From Cytobacillus sp. IB215665 (GTDB lineage: Bacteria > Bacillota > Bacilli > Bacillales > SM2101), in assembly GCF_033963835.1 (NCBI RefSeq), contig NZ_JAXBME010000011.1, positions 1 through 64,000 on the forward strand: DNA of 64,000 bases, in the 5' to 3' direction. Below, piece by piece: positions 55,974 to 63,400 of the stretch (its first letter is position 1; each line of letters opens with the position of its first letter). The notes below the pieces were generated by a model. It was not told where the DNA came from, ran no database searches, and saw only the letters and a program-made list of their open reading frames with translations. Position numbers and translations under genes: made by a program.

Positions 55974-56130
55974 ATGAAGTACCATTCAAGCTCAAGAGGA
56001 GAAGTAAAAAAAGTTCATCATAGAGGAAGTATTAACAACGTTTGAAGATATCAAGAATCTTCGAGTCGCAATACAAGGAATGGGTAAACTTATCAGATCT
56101 GGTAGGCTGACTCAAATTGACTGGAGATAG
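55974..56130 (+). pseudogene. Small gene with a frameshift in a run of seven A
   Basis: ATG 55974 follows AGGAGGTG and encodes MKYHSSSRGEVKK, then a stop soon after. At A7 (56006-56012) a shift of one base restores a long coherent end: KFIIEEVLTTFEDIKNLRVA, then QGMGKLIRSGRLTQIDWR, stopping at 56130. Either the gene is broken, the A-run holds a sequencing error, or ribosomes shift there. No family is recognised. Confidence 0.5.
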
Positions 56131-56242
56131 CTTGATTTTATGTGTTGAAGCTAGTTTTTATTCTGTTAAATGATGGCTTATAGTAGATTGGAAAAGTAAA
56201 AATATAGTAGAAAAGATAGTAAACTTAATAGGGAGAGATTAC

Positions 56243-56473
56243 ATGAAGTATGATAGAAAAGACTTTTTAGTGTTAGCGGGATTTTTCTTTTTTCCATTAC
56301 TTTTGTTAATAGTAGTGAGAAGAACAAACGTTATTAATATTGGAATTGGAAACCTAAATGTCAACCAGCCTGAAATAGATACAAACAAAGAGCGAACATC
56401 CAGAAAATTAGCAGCCCTCCCGTATGGTATGAATGAACCTACCAAGGAGGGGGAAAGTGATAATAAAGGGTGA
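56243..56473 (+). CDS. Small membrane protein, hypothetical
   Basis: 76 residues: a helix at about 8-25 (FLVLAGFFFFPLLLLIVV) followed by a polar tail with NIGIGNLNVNQPEID. A GGGAGAG site precedes the ATG. No family is recognised. The position between collagen-like genes and toxin cassettes suggests accessory DNA. Confidence 0.6.
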   Translation: MKYDRKDFLVLAGFFFFPLLLLIVVRRTNVINIGIGNLNVNQPEIDTNKERTSRKLAALPYGMNEPTKEGESDNKG

Positions 56474-56658
56474 CTTTATGTTATGTAAGCACTTAATTTA
56501 GGCCTGTATTAATGTGATGGGTCTTATAAATCATTTTTTAAGACTCAAAAATTAGTGAATTGATTAGCCCAGTTCTTCATAAATGAAAAATTGGAACTTT
56601 GGTAATTATACATAACTTGCAAGGTGGGACCAACTTACGATAACATGGGCAACTATAG

Positions 56659-56664
56659 TATAAT
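56659..56664 (+). promoter_or_regulatory. Toxin promoter, copy 2
   Basis: ACTATAGTATAATTGG contains TATAAT at 56659-56664, in the same position as in copy 1 relative to the toxin start. Confidence 0.65.
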
Positions 56665-56726
56665 TGGAATACAATAGCGAATTTCTAAGGGTGGTCAGCT
56701 TCATTCCCTGAAAGGGGGTGAGGCGT

Positions 56727-56816
56727 ATGACGGTATTTGAAGCGTTGATGTTGGCAATTGCATTTTGCGGGCTGATCATTTCAGTACTGTCTTTCAATAA
56801 AAACGGCAAAAAATAG
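56727..56816 (+). CDS. Holin-like type I toxin, copy 2
   Basis: 29 residues, MTVFEALMLAIAFCGLII then SVLSFNKNGKK. About half of the residues match copy 1. AAAGGGGGTG is the ribosome-binding site and can pair with TTCCCT just upstream. The stop lies in the TAGACCACC arm of the terminal hairpin. Confidence 0.85.
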   Translation: MTVFEALMLAIAFCGLIISVLSFNKNGKK

Positions 56817-56862
56817 ACCACCCTTAACTCTTTAGCCGGAGCGATTGGTGGTCTATTTTGAC
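56813..56862. terminator. Toxin/antitoxin terminator, copy 2
   Basis: ATAGACCACC pairs with GGTGGTCTAT around a GC-containing loop, followed by TTTG on the plus strand and preceded by an A-run. Confidence 0.75.
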
Positions 56863-56969
56863 TATTCAAGCCGACTCCTGAAGGAATCGTCTATTGTTAG
56901 ACCGTTGGTGTTACAGCACCTTCGGTCTTTCTTATTGTATGCAGTTAATGCTTGTCTATGATTAGAATA
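56820..56969 (-). ncRNA. Antisense antitoxin RNA, copy 2 (predicted)
   Basis: The minus-strand promoter TTGTAC (56993-56988) and TATTCT (56969-56964) are spaced 18 bases, as in copy 1. The stem-loop around 56898-56930 (AGACCG ... CGGTCT) is conserved in position. Confidence 0.6.
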
Positions 56970-57019
56970 TCATAATTGTTGGAAAATGTACAATTAACTT
57001 AGGTTTTAGTCTAATTTAG

Positions 57020-57269
57020 TTACGTTATATATGATAGTCCAACCATCAATAGCAAGTAACTATAAATATAAAGTAAAAAACATTATAGAAGGTGAAACTA
57101 GTATATAAAGGTTGTAAACATAGAGTTGTCCCAACACCAGGTCAAAGCACAAAAGGGGCCACCAGGGATCATTCTGTATAATTGAAACATCAACCGTTGT
57201 TTCAATTAGAACCAGTTCTCGTTCACCTGTAAGTAAGTCTATTGAAGTACCTACATTTACATAACACAC
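57020..57269 (+). pseudogene. Remnant of a second collagen-like gene meeting a minus-strand remnant
   Basis: Positions 57029-57095 repeat the upstream region of the collagen-like gene (GATAGTCCA ... TTATAGAAGGTGAAA). The frame then reads KGCKHRVVPTPGQSTKGAT, a decayed version of CTCRVVPPPPQGPQ, with no start codon. From about 57175 the DNA reads instead as a minus-strand fragment (CYTFVTDEEVCYVNVGTSID ... LTGERELVLIETTVDV). Two unrelated gene ends therefore meet here, probably by deletion. Confidence 0.55.
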
Positions 57270-57362
57270 TTCCTCATCTGTGACAAATGTATAGCAACAA
57301 TATAGATCGTTTAGGTGAAGGGTTTTTATTATAATGCAAAATTAATCAAGTGTATTCAATAA

Positions 57363-58013
57363 TTAATTCGGTTTCACCGTGATTGTATAAGGGAGGTTTG
57401 AATGTTTGAAATGTTGGAACCTCTCACCAAGTATAGTAATTTCTAGTGGATGGATCGTTGCTGGACGCTCAGTTGGATACCAATGTCTACCTTCATTTAC
57501 TAATACAAAAACACCAAATTCATCACCGTAAAATGCAAAATTATCACCATTTCCATGCATTTTGTCGTTAACATAAGGAGTCAATACTTCTTGCATTTGT
57601 CTAACTGAACTGGAAGGCATGCCGATTTCTCCAACGTCAAACCAGCCGAATGGTTCTTCTTCATCATCATTAAAAGGTCTTACAAGGACTTCTAAAATAT
57701 TCCCATCAGGATCATAAAAATATGCTTGTTGCCCTTCCCAAAATAAAGAGGTTTCTCCAAACTCATCTGGTAATAACACATCCTTCTTTGACAACGTTTT
57801 ATATAAATGTTGGAAATACAGATCGTTCGTACGAAAACAAAGATGATAAAATGGAAGTTGGGCATCATGTTCAAAATTTAGCCGTGTCTTTCCAGCCATC
57901 ACAGAAAACATTTGGTCGTTTTCTTCAATTAATATCATTTGTAGAACATCTGTATAAAATTTCTTCATTTCTTCTAAGTTATTTGTTTTCATAGATAACT
58001 CAATAATCTTCAT
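57363..58013 (-). CDS. VOC (glyoxalase-fold) family protein
   Basis: 216 residues. The first VOC module (residues 1-115) reads IIELSMKTNNLEEMKKFYTDVL ... QAYFYDPDGNILEVLVRP, with His77-type and Glu metal-ligand candidates. The second half (GWFDVGEIGMPSSSV ... FVLVNEGRHWYP) is a degenerate second module. Substrate and activity are unknown. AAGGAGAG precedes the minus-strand ATG. Confidence 0.85.
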   Translation of the reverse strand: MKIIELSMKTNNLEEMKKFYTDVLQMILIEENDQMFSVMAGKTRLNFEHDAQLPFYHLCFRTNDLYFQHLYKTLSKKDVLLPDEFGETSLFWEGQQAYFYDPDGNILEVLVRPFNDDEEEPFGWFDVGEIGMPSSSVRQMQEVLTPYVNDKMHGNGDNFAFYGDEFGVFVLVNEGRHWYPTERPATIHPLEITILGERFQHFKHSNLPYTITVKPN

Positions 58014-58211
58014 TATTTATCTCTCCTTTGTTTAAGTAAAAAAATCTTTATAAAATATGTTGTTGAGTTTATTTTAATAAACTTTATTAGACAGAGCATT
58101 AGGCAGATGTATGAGTATTAGTACAACTTTCGTATGAGGTAGAGAAAAATTTGTTAATAGAAAATAAGCCCACGTCACATATGCTGTCACATAAAATATG
58201 AAAATACTAAT

Positions 58212-58241
58212 TGACAAAGACATATTGTTTACTTTATGATA
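58212..58241 (+). promoter_or_regulatory. Promoter of the manganese riboswitch transcript
   Basis: TTGACA (58212-58217) and TATGAT (58236-58241) are 18 bases apart. Transcription would start near 58249, just ahead of the aptamer. Confidence 0.8.
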
Positions 58242-58259
58242 TAGTTAAATTAACTTAAT

Positions 58260-58420
58260 GTTTCTCCTAAAGGGGAGTAGCTTTTACAGCAAAGTCGTCA
58301 TTACGGAGTTTAAAACTCTCGGCTTTGTTGGCGACATAACGTTGTTAGCAAGACCTTTATCAAGCGGTAAAGGTATTTATATGTAGAAAAACCTTTACCA
58401 CTCTGGTAAAGGTTTTTTTT
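58260..58420 (+). ncRNA. Manganese riboswitch (yybP-ykoY type) with terminator
   Basis: The conserved yybP-ykoY blocks are present: AAAGGGGAGTAGC near 58269-58281 and GTTAGCAAGACCTTTA near 58344-58359, with internal GTCGTCATTACGGAG. P1 would pair AAAGG (58269) with CCTTT (58354). A switch is readable: CCTTTA can instead pair with GGTAAAGGT (58366-58374), and that same segment can pair with ACCTTTACC (58391-58399), which otherwise forms the terminator with GGTAAAGGT (58405-58413) before TTTTTTTT. Manganese binding should therefore allow read-through. Confidence 0.92.
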
Positions 58421-58553
58421 GATAGGTTATACAAAAGTGGAGTGAAGAAATGTAAAAATTATTGATTTACTATACATGATATAACACGATAATTTCCTAC
58501 AGTATCATATTAACCTTTATTAAGAAAAATTAATTGAAAGGTGAGTGAATGTA

Positions 58554-58679
58554 ATGAAAAAAGTAAAAATGCCGTTAGCTGAACTAATTAGACAAAACAA
58601 AGAAGACCTTCTTAAAGACAAAGATGCTATTGCCAAAATTGAAAAACGCATTGATAAGAAGCATGTTGGAAGCAAGTAA
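58554..58679 (+). CDS. FbpB-like small basic protein
   Basis: 41 residues, Lys-rich: MKKVKMPLAELIRQNKEDL ... AIAKIEKRIDKKHV. It resembles FbpB of B. subtilis, a small basic protein that works with the FsrA RNA in iron sparing. GAAAGGTGAG precedes the ATG. It is the first gene after the manganese riboswitch, 134 bases past its terminator, with no clear promoter or Fur box between. Homology to FbpB is by pattern and moderate. Confidence 0.7.
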   Translation: MKKVKMPLAELIRQNKEDLLKDKDAIAKIEKRIDKKHVGSK

Positions 58680-58792
58680 ACATTTGTAAATGCAACGAAA
58701 TGACTGGCTTCGGAAGAAAGATATTTAACATGCTAGGTTAATAAAAATGATGGATAGAGCTAGGGACTAAATTGTGATAGGAGAGAATCAAT

Positions 58793-59074
58793 ATGGCGAT
58801 TGAAAGGATAAAAGTTGTTCCGTGTGGTTGTAAAGGTACGATACAATTTTGCGAATCATGTGGTGGCACTGGTAAGTTGAATGCATGCCGTAAAGTATTA
58901 GCTGAGACAACAATTGAACCTATGGGCCATAATACTGTAAAACAATCTTTTTTTAGTGTTACAACAGCTGATGATTACTTGGTGTACTCTAACATTAAAC
59001 AATTTTTAGAAAACTTAATTGTTACAGTAAAAATGGAGAGAAAAACTTATAAAATTACTTTTACTACAATTTAA
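58793..59074 (+). CDS. Small protein with DnaJ-like zinc-finger start
   Basis: 93 residues. The N-terminus has PCGCKGTIQFCESCGGTGKLNAC, similar to a half DnaJ zinc finger with CxC, CxxC and GxGxL. The rest (SFFSVTTADDYLVYSNIKQF) is mixed alpha/beta. GGAGAG precedes the ATG. A terminator follows 18 bases past the stop. The function is unknown; a metal-related role would fit the riboswitch upstream but is speculative. Confidence 0.65.
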   Translation: MAIERIKVVPCGCKGTIQFCESCGGTGKLNACRKVLAETTIEPMGHNTVKQSFFSVTTADDYLVYSNIKQFLENLIVTVKMERKTYKITFTTI

Positions 59075-59092
59075 CCATACTCAATAGCGTAG

Positions 59093-59142
59093 ACATTACC
59101 TTAATGTGAAATTATTAACGATTAGGGTAATGTTTTTTTATT
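59093..59142 (+). terminator. Terminator after the zinc-finger gene
   Basis: ACATTACC (59093-59100) pairs with GGTAATGT (59126-59133), followed by TTTTTTA. Confidence 0.85.
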
Positions 59143-59237
59143 GAAAAAATATAATTAAAAGGTAGGATATGTCAAAACTTTAACAACATTTTTAAAGGAC
59201 TAAACTCAAAAATATAGAATCCATAATTATAGTACTT

Positions 59238-59410
59238 TTAAATAGGCTACTTACGCATGAATTGTTCCTTCGTAACAAAGGATGGGTATCGAAAAGCTAG
59301 AATTCGTGGCATCTTTTCTTTTTTAAGAAATTGATGTCAACTAGTAAAAATTATTTAAGTGTTGCTGTGCCTATTTAGATACTATAACAACAAATATGAC
59401 GAAAAGAGCC
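59238..59410 (-). repeat. Intergenic repeat family, copy 8
   Basis: A full-length reverse copy: GGCTACTTACGCATGAATTG at 59245, GTGGCATCTTTTCTTTTTTA near 59309 and AACAACAAATATGACGAAAA before GAGCC at 59410. Confidence 0.8.
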
Positions 59411-59617
59411 TGTTAATAAGTGAAAGGAGGGTGCCTCTTACTTAAAGTTAAAGGTGTTACCAAACTGTACATTAACAATCTCTACTTTTCTTGCAAAAAA
59501 TATATAATATGAATGATTGTTTCCAGGGTAAAAAAGAAAGTGTATTACGCTACTTCAACGGTGTACTATAGCTTATTAATTCGGAAAATTCAAAAAATAA
59601 AATGTGGAGTTGATTTT

Positions 59618-60793
59618 ATGAATTTAAGGTTAACCGATGAGCAGAAAATGGTTCAAAAAACAATTAGAAAATTTGTTGAAAAAGAACTAATCCCTCTTGA
59701 AAACGACGTTCTCAGAAATGAACGTGAAGGGAAGCCAGGTCTTCCTGCAAGTAAATTGAAAGAGCTTCAATTAAAGGCGAAAGAAGCTGGTTTTTGGGGT
59801 ATTAGTACGCCAAAAGAATATGGAGGAGCAGATCTAGGGCAGATGATGTTAGCAATAGTTCTTATGGAAGTTTCGAAAACTTTTGTACCTTTTATGTTTG
59901 GTGGTTCTGCAGATATCATTCTATATTACGCAAATGAGGAACAAAAGAAAAAGTACTTAATTCCTACCATTGATGGTGAGAAAAAATCGTGTTTTGCCAT
60001 AACAGAACCAAGTGCAGGTTCAGATACGAGAAACATAAAAATGACTGCGGTTAAAGAAGGAAATGAATGGGTTTTAAATGGAGAAAAGACGTTTATTACA
60101 GGTGGTAATGATGCTGATTTTGTTATGGTTATCGCTATTACTGACAAAGAAATGCATCAAGCAACAGGTAGGGATGGGGTGACTTGTTTTATTGTTGACA
60201 GAGACATGGGCTGGAGATCAGAAGAAATTTTAACGATGGGAGAAGGTGGACCTGCAAGTTTAGTTTTTGAAAATGTACGTGTACCAGAAGAAAATATACT
60301 TGGAGAGATTAATGGAGGCTATAAGTTAGGCTTGGAGTGGATAGGCTTTGCAAGGTGGATAGTAGGGGCACGTGCAGTTGGTGCATCTGAAAGACTACTT
60401 CAGATGGCAATTGATTACGCTCAAGAGAGAGAGACATTTGGGAAACCGATTGCTACGAGACAAGCTATACAATGGCAAATTGCCGATTGTGCTGTTGAAA
60501 TTGAAGCTGCACGCTGGCTTGTGTTAAATGCGGCATTTACTCTTGACCAAGGTGAAGACAATCGTCATGCAGCATCTATTGCAAAATTATACGGAGCAAA
60601 TATGGGTAATAGAGTAGTAGATCGTGTGCTGCAAATTCATGGTGGAATGGGATATACGAAGGAACTTCCAATAGAAAGATGGTACCGAGAGGCAAGGCTC
60701 TGGAGGATCTTTGATGGAACAGATGAAATACAGCGCTTAATCATTTCTAGAAATCTATTAAAAGGTCATGTAAAAGTAGGACAATTCGGTTAA
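59618..60793 (+). CDS. Acyl-CoA dehydrogenase
   Basis: A 391-residue flavoprotein. Signatures are CFAITEPSAGSDTRNI near residue 130 and the C-terminal QIHGGMGYTKELPIERWYREARLWRIFDGT. The catalytic Glu should lie in the C-terminal third. It desaturates an acyl-CoA in the cytoplasm, passing electrons to ETF. GTGGAG precedes ATG 59618, which gives the standard N-terminus MNLRLTDEQKMVQKTIRKF; the longer frame from 59513 lacks a site. It is the first gene of a four-gene operon. Confidence 0.92.
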   Translation: MNLRLTDEQKMVQKTIRKFVEKELIPLENDVLRNEREGKPGLPASKLKELQLKAKEAGFWGISTPKEYGGADLGQMMLAIVLMEVSKTFVPFMFGGSADIILYYANEEQKKKYLIPTIDGEKKSCFAITEPSAGSDTRNIKMTAVKEGNEWVLNGEKTFITGGNDADFVMVIAITDKEMHQATGRDGVTCFIVDRDMGWRSEEILTMGEGGPASLVFENVRVPEENILGEINGGYKLGLEWIGFARWIVGARAVGASERLLQMAIDYAQERETFGKPIATRQAIQWQIADCAVEIEAARWLVLNAAFTLDQGEDNRHAASIAKLYGANMGNRVVDRVLQIHGGMGYTKELPIERWYREARLWRIFDGTDEIQRLIISRNLLKGHVKVGQFG

Positions 60794-60822
60794 GAAGATT
60801 TTTTTGGAAGGAGATATAACTC

Positions 60823-61587
60823 ATGACAGGAAGGTTTCATAATAAAGTAGCAATTGTAACTGGGGGAAGCAGAGGAATAGGAAAAAGCATTGCTGAACAA
60901 TTTGCTGAGGAAGGTGCAAAAGTAGCTATTTTTGATATAAATGAAGAAGCATTATATGAAGCTTCTCAGCAATTTCAGGAAAAAGGATTCGAAGTTTTTT
61001 CAAAAGTCGTTAATGTTGTTGATCCTGTTGTCGTAAATGCAACGATTGATGAAGTATATAACAAATATGGATCGATAGATATACTCGTAAACAATGCGGG
61101 TATTATTCGTGACAATTTATTATTTAAAATGACTGATGATGATTGGCAGACCGTTATGGATGTTCATTTAAAAGGATCATTTAATGTCACTCGTGCTGCT
61201 CAAAAACATATGGTGAAAAATAATTATGGTCGAATTATTAATATATCTTCAACTTCTGCGCTTGGTAATCGAGGACAAGTAAATTATGCAGCTGCCAAGG
61301 CTGGTTTACAAGGATTTACGAAAACACTAGCTATTGAATTGGGTAAATATGGCGTTACTGCAAATGCAGTTGCACCAGGATTCATAGAAACGGAAATGAC
61401 CAAAGAAACAGCTAGAAGAATTGGTGTATCATTTGAAGATTTAATTCAGGCTAGTATAGCAACGATCCCTGTTGGAAGGACGGGTAAGCCGAATGATATT
61501 GCAAATGCTGTAACATTTTTTGCAGATGAAAAATCATCATTTGTTAATGGGCAGGTCATCTACGTCGCTGGAGGTCCAAAAAATTAA
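60823..61587 (+). CDS. SDR-family 3-oxoacyl reductase
   Basis: 254 residues. The Rossmann motif is TGGSRGIGKS (residues about 12-21), NNAG is near 91, and the catalytic triad appears as INISSTSALGNRGQVNYAAAKAG. It probably reduces a 3-oxoacyl-CoA or the reverse. A GGAG site is in good position. Its neighbours suggest that it works on the product of the adjoining dehydratases. Confidence 0.92.
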   Translation: MTGRFHNKVAIVTGGSRGIGKSIAEQFAEEGAKVAIFDINEEALYEASQQFQEKGFEVFSKVVNVVDPVVVNATIDEVYNKYGSIDILVNNAGIIRDNLLFKMTDDDWQTVMDVHLKGSFNVTRAAQKHMVKNNYGRIINISSTSALGNRGQVNYAAAKAGLQGFTKTLAIELGKYGVTANAVAPGFIETEMTKETARRIGVSFEDLIQASIATIPVGRTGKPNDIANAVTFFADEKSSFVNGQVIYVAGGPKN

Positions 61588-61611
61588 CGAGTCATTTGGG
61601 GGTGTTATAGT

Positions 61612-62061
61612 TTGTTTAGTAAATTAATAGGCAGTCGTTCTAAAAAACAAAGAAACACCATTGAAAGAGGAGCTGTCAAAAAATTTGCTGAGGCAATTGG
61701 TAATCCTCACCCTATTTTTATAGATGAGGAAGTAGGGACGCAATCTCGATACAAAACTAATATTGCACCAGTAACATTTCCAAGAGTATTAAATTATGGT
61801 GTAATTGAAGATTTACAACTCCCTAAGAAAGGGCTGATCCACGGAGAAGAAATATATCATTATGAAAGGCCACTACTTGTTAATGAAGAGATACTTTGTT
61901 ATCAGGAAGTAGAGGATTATTATGATAAAACGAGCAATAGTGGAGAGTTGGGCTTCTTAGTGCTGAAAAGCTACGGAGAAGATGTAAGCGGTAACATAAT
62001 ATTTACTGGTAAGTCGACGATCATTATTAATTCTGCCTTGCGAAAGGAGATGAACAGGTGA
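61612..62061 (+). CDS. FAS1-like dehydratase-domain protein
   Basis: A 149-residue hot-dog-fold protein: ERGAVKKFAEAIGNPHPIFIDEE, then TNIAPVTFPRVLN. It matches the N-terminal MaoC-like partner that pairs with a separate MaoC protein to form an active (R)-hydratase. TTG 61612 follows GGGGGTG. The end overlaps the next gene by 4 bases, supporting a complex. Confidence 0.88.
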   Translation: MFSKLIGSRSKKQRNTIERGAVKKFAEAIGNPHPIFIDEEVGTQSRYKTNIAPVTFPRVLNYGVIEDLQLPKKGLIHGEEIYHYERPLLVNEEILCYQEVEDYYDKTSNSGELGFLVLKSYGEDVSGNIIFTGKSTIIINSALRKEMNR

Positions 62062-62462
62062 TAGAATTGGCTGAACTTAAGGTGGGCGATGCACTGAGTA
62101 ATGTCGAATTACCACCTGTTTCTCGTTTAGATTTAATTAAATATGCTGGCGCATCTGGTGACTACAATCCGATTCATACGATTGATGAAGAAGCTCAAAA
62201 AGCAGGTTTACCAGGGATAATTGCTCATGGGATGTGGACGATGGGGAATTTATCTAAGTTGTTTAGCCCTTTTTTGCAAGATGGTTTTATTCAAGACTAT
62301 TCAATTCGCTTTAAAAGTATGGTCTTCTTAAACGATATTATTACATTGAAAGCTACATTGACAAAAATCTGTAATAATAAAATGAATTTTGATGTTAGTG
62401 CCATTAATCAGCAAAATCAACAGGTAATAAGGGGCAATGTACATTTTATTTCTTATGAATAA
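62058..62462 (+). CDS. MaoC-family dehydratase
   Basis: 134 residues. The hydratase motif with catalytic Asp and His appears as ASGDYNPIHTIDEEAQKAGLP followed by IIAHGMWTMG. It adds water across an enoyl-CoA or dehydrates a hydroxyacyl-CoA. It probably forms a heteromer with the upstream product. The operon order (acyl-CoA dehydrogenase, SDR, two dehydratase halves) suggests beta-oxidation-like or reverse steps on an unusual acid. Confidence 0.9.
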   Translation: MIELAELKVGDALSNVELPPVSRLDLIKYAGASGDYNPIHTIDEEAQKAGLPGIIAHGMWTMGNLSKLFSPFLQDGFIQDYSIRFKSMVFLNDIITLKATLTKICNNKMNFDVSAINQQNQQVIRGNVHFISYE

Positions 62463-62476
62463 TAGTTTTATTATTT

Positions 62477-62580
62477 AGGCTCTTCTCGTAAATTTTGGTG
62501 TTTACTTATTAAAATAGACAGTATGGTAAGTTTTTGACAACTCAATTATTTTAAACGTAGAAAAGATTCCACGAATGAAT
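62477..62580 (+). repeat. Intergenic repeat family, copy 9
   Basis: A forward copy beginning AGGCTCTTCTCGTAAATTTT. The far end is less conserved. It shares ACAGTATGGTAAGTTTTT with copy 5. Confidence 0.6.
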
Positions 62581-63400
62581 GATATTTATATTTAAGAAAG
62601 AAAAGCAACAATCTATGGAAAAAAACTGTTATTTATGGAATGATCTTCGAAATTATAAATGTTACAATTGTTAAATTGTCAGTTGTCTATTTTCGATGGT
62701 GATAAAAAAATTAACAATAAAGATAATGATATTCCTCACAATCCAATTAAATGCCGATTTTATTTAATTGGGTTGTTGGGGTGTGCCTTGCTAAATTTAT
62801 TTGATCATATCCTCTGAGGATTCCTTTAACAACTCCCCCCTGAACTATTAACCTTAGTTTACATCTATTTTGTAAGTTATAGGTTAATTTGTCCTTTTCC
62901 CCATAATGCATATGTTTCATATTATAATTCCCATAATTATACCTTTGCAGACAAATTAGCCATTTTCATCTGCAGAATTATCTAGTTAAAGATTTTCACT
63001 ACCGCTCTGTTTGTCTTCTATAAAACGATGATTGTTGTGTAGAGTGACATATTCGACTAATTTAAGAGCCATAGCTACAAAGTTTAGGAAAAGAATCTAA
63101 AATATTGAAAAGGTAATAAAGAATGTCTTTTATCACGGTTATTAAATTTTATTAATTTGATAATCTATTACATCCATACGTAATCATAATATTGCTTCAT
63201 CTGGTTTGAAGTACACCTTTTTAAAAAAACAAGAAGAATGAAAGGCTTTTTTTCTTTTCTCTTATAAATACTGAAATAGTCCTATATAAATAGTTTAATA
63301 TTGCTCATAATAATCAGTGAATTTACACTATTGAAAAAAATAGAAAAAAAACATATTATTTCCTTGGGTAAAACGATTAAAAATAGAAGGGAGAATCATA
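62581..63400. other. Long intergenic region with a hairpin
   Basis: About 820 bases with no gene. It contains a stem (AATCCAATTAAAT, 62740-62752, pairing with ATTTAATTGGGTT, 62762-62774) that could be a terminator or operator, and a repeat copy at 63000-63098. The remainder is AT-rich. Confidence 0.5.
63000..63098 (-). repeat. Intergenic repeat family, copy 10
   Basis: A reverse copy: TTTGTCTTCTATAAAACGAT near 63010 and CTACAAAGTTTAGGAAAAGA at its end. Confidence 0.65.

Larger units (their letters stand above)
56570..56993 (+). repeat. Type I toxin-antitoxin cassette, copy 2
   Basis: The second copy of the unit at 53625-54048, in the same orientation, about 3 kb away. The ends and the antisense promoter are nearly identical; the leader and loop regions have diverged. 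Confidence 0.85.

Noticed and set aside
56606-56869. Minus-strand frame over toxin cassette 2
   Set aside because: Same reason as for cassette 1; no ribosome-binding site.
57722-57994. 90-codon plus-strand frame
   Set aside because: Complement of the VOC protein gene.
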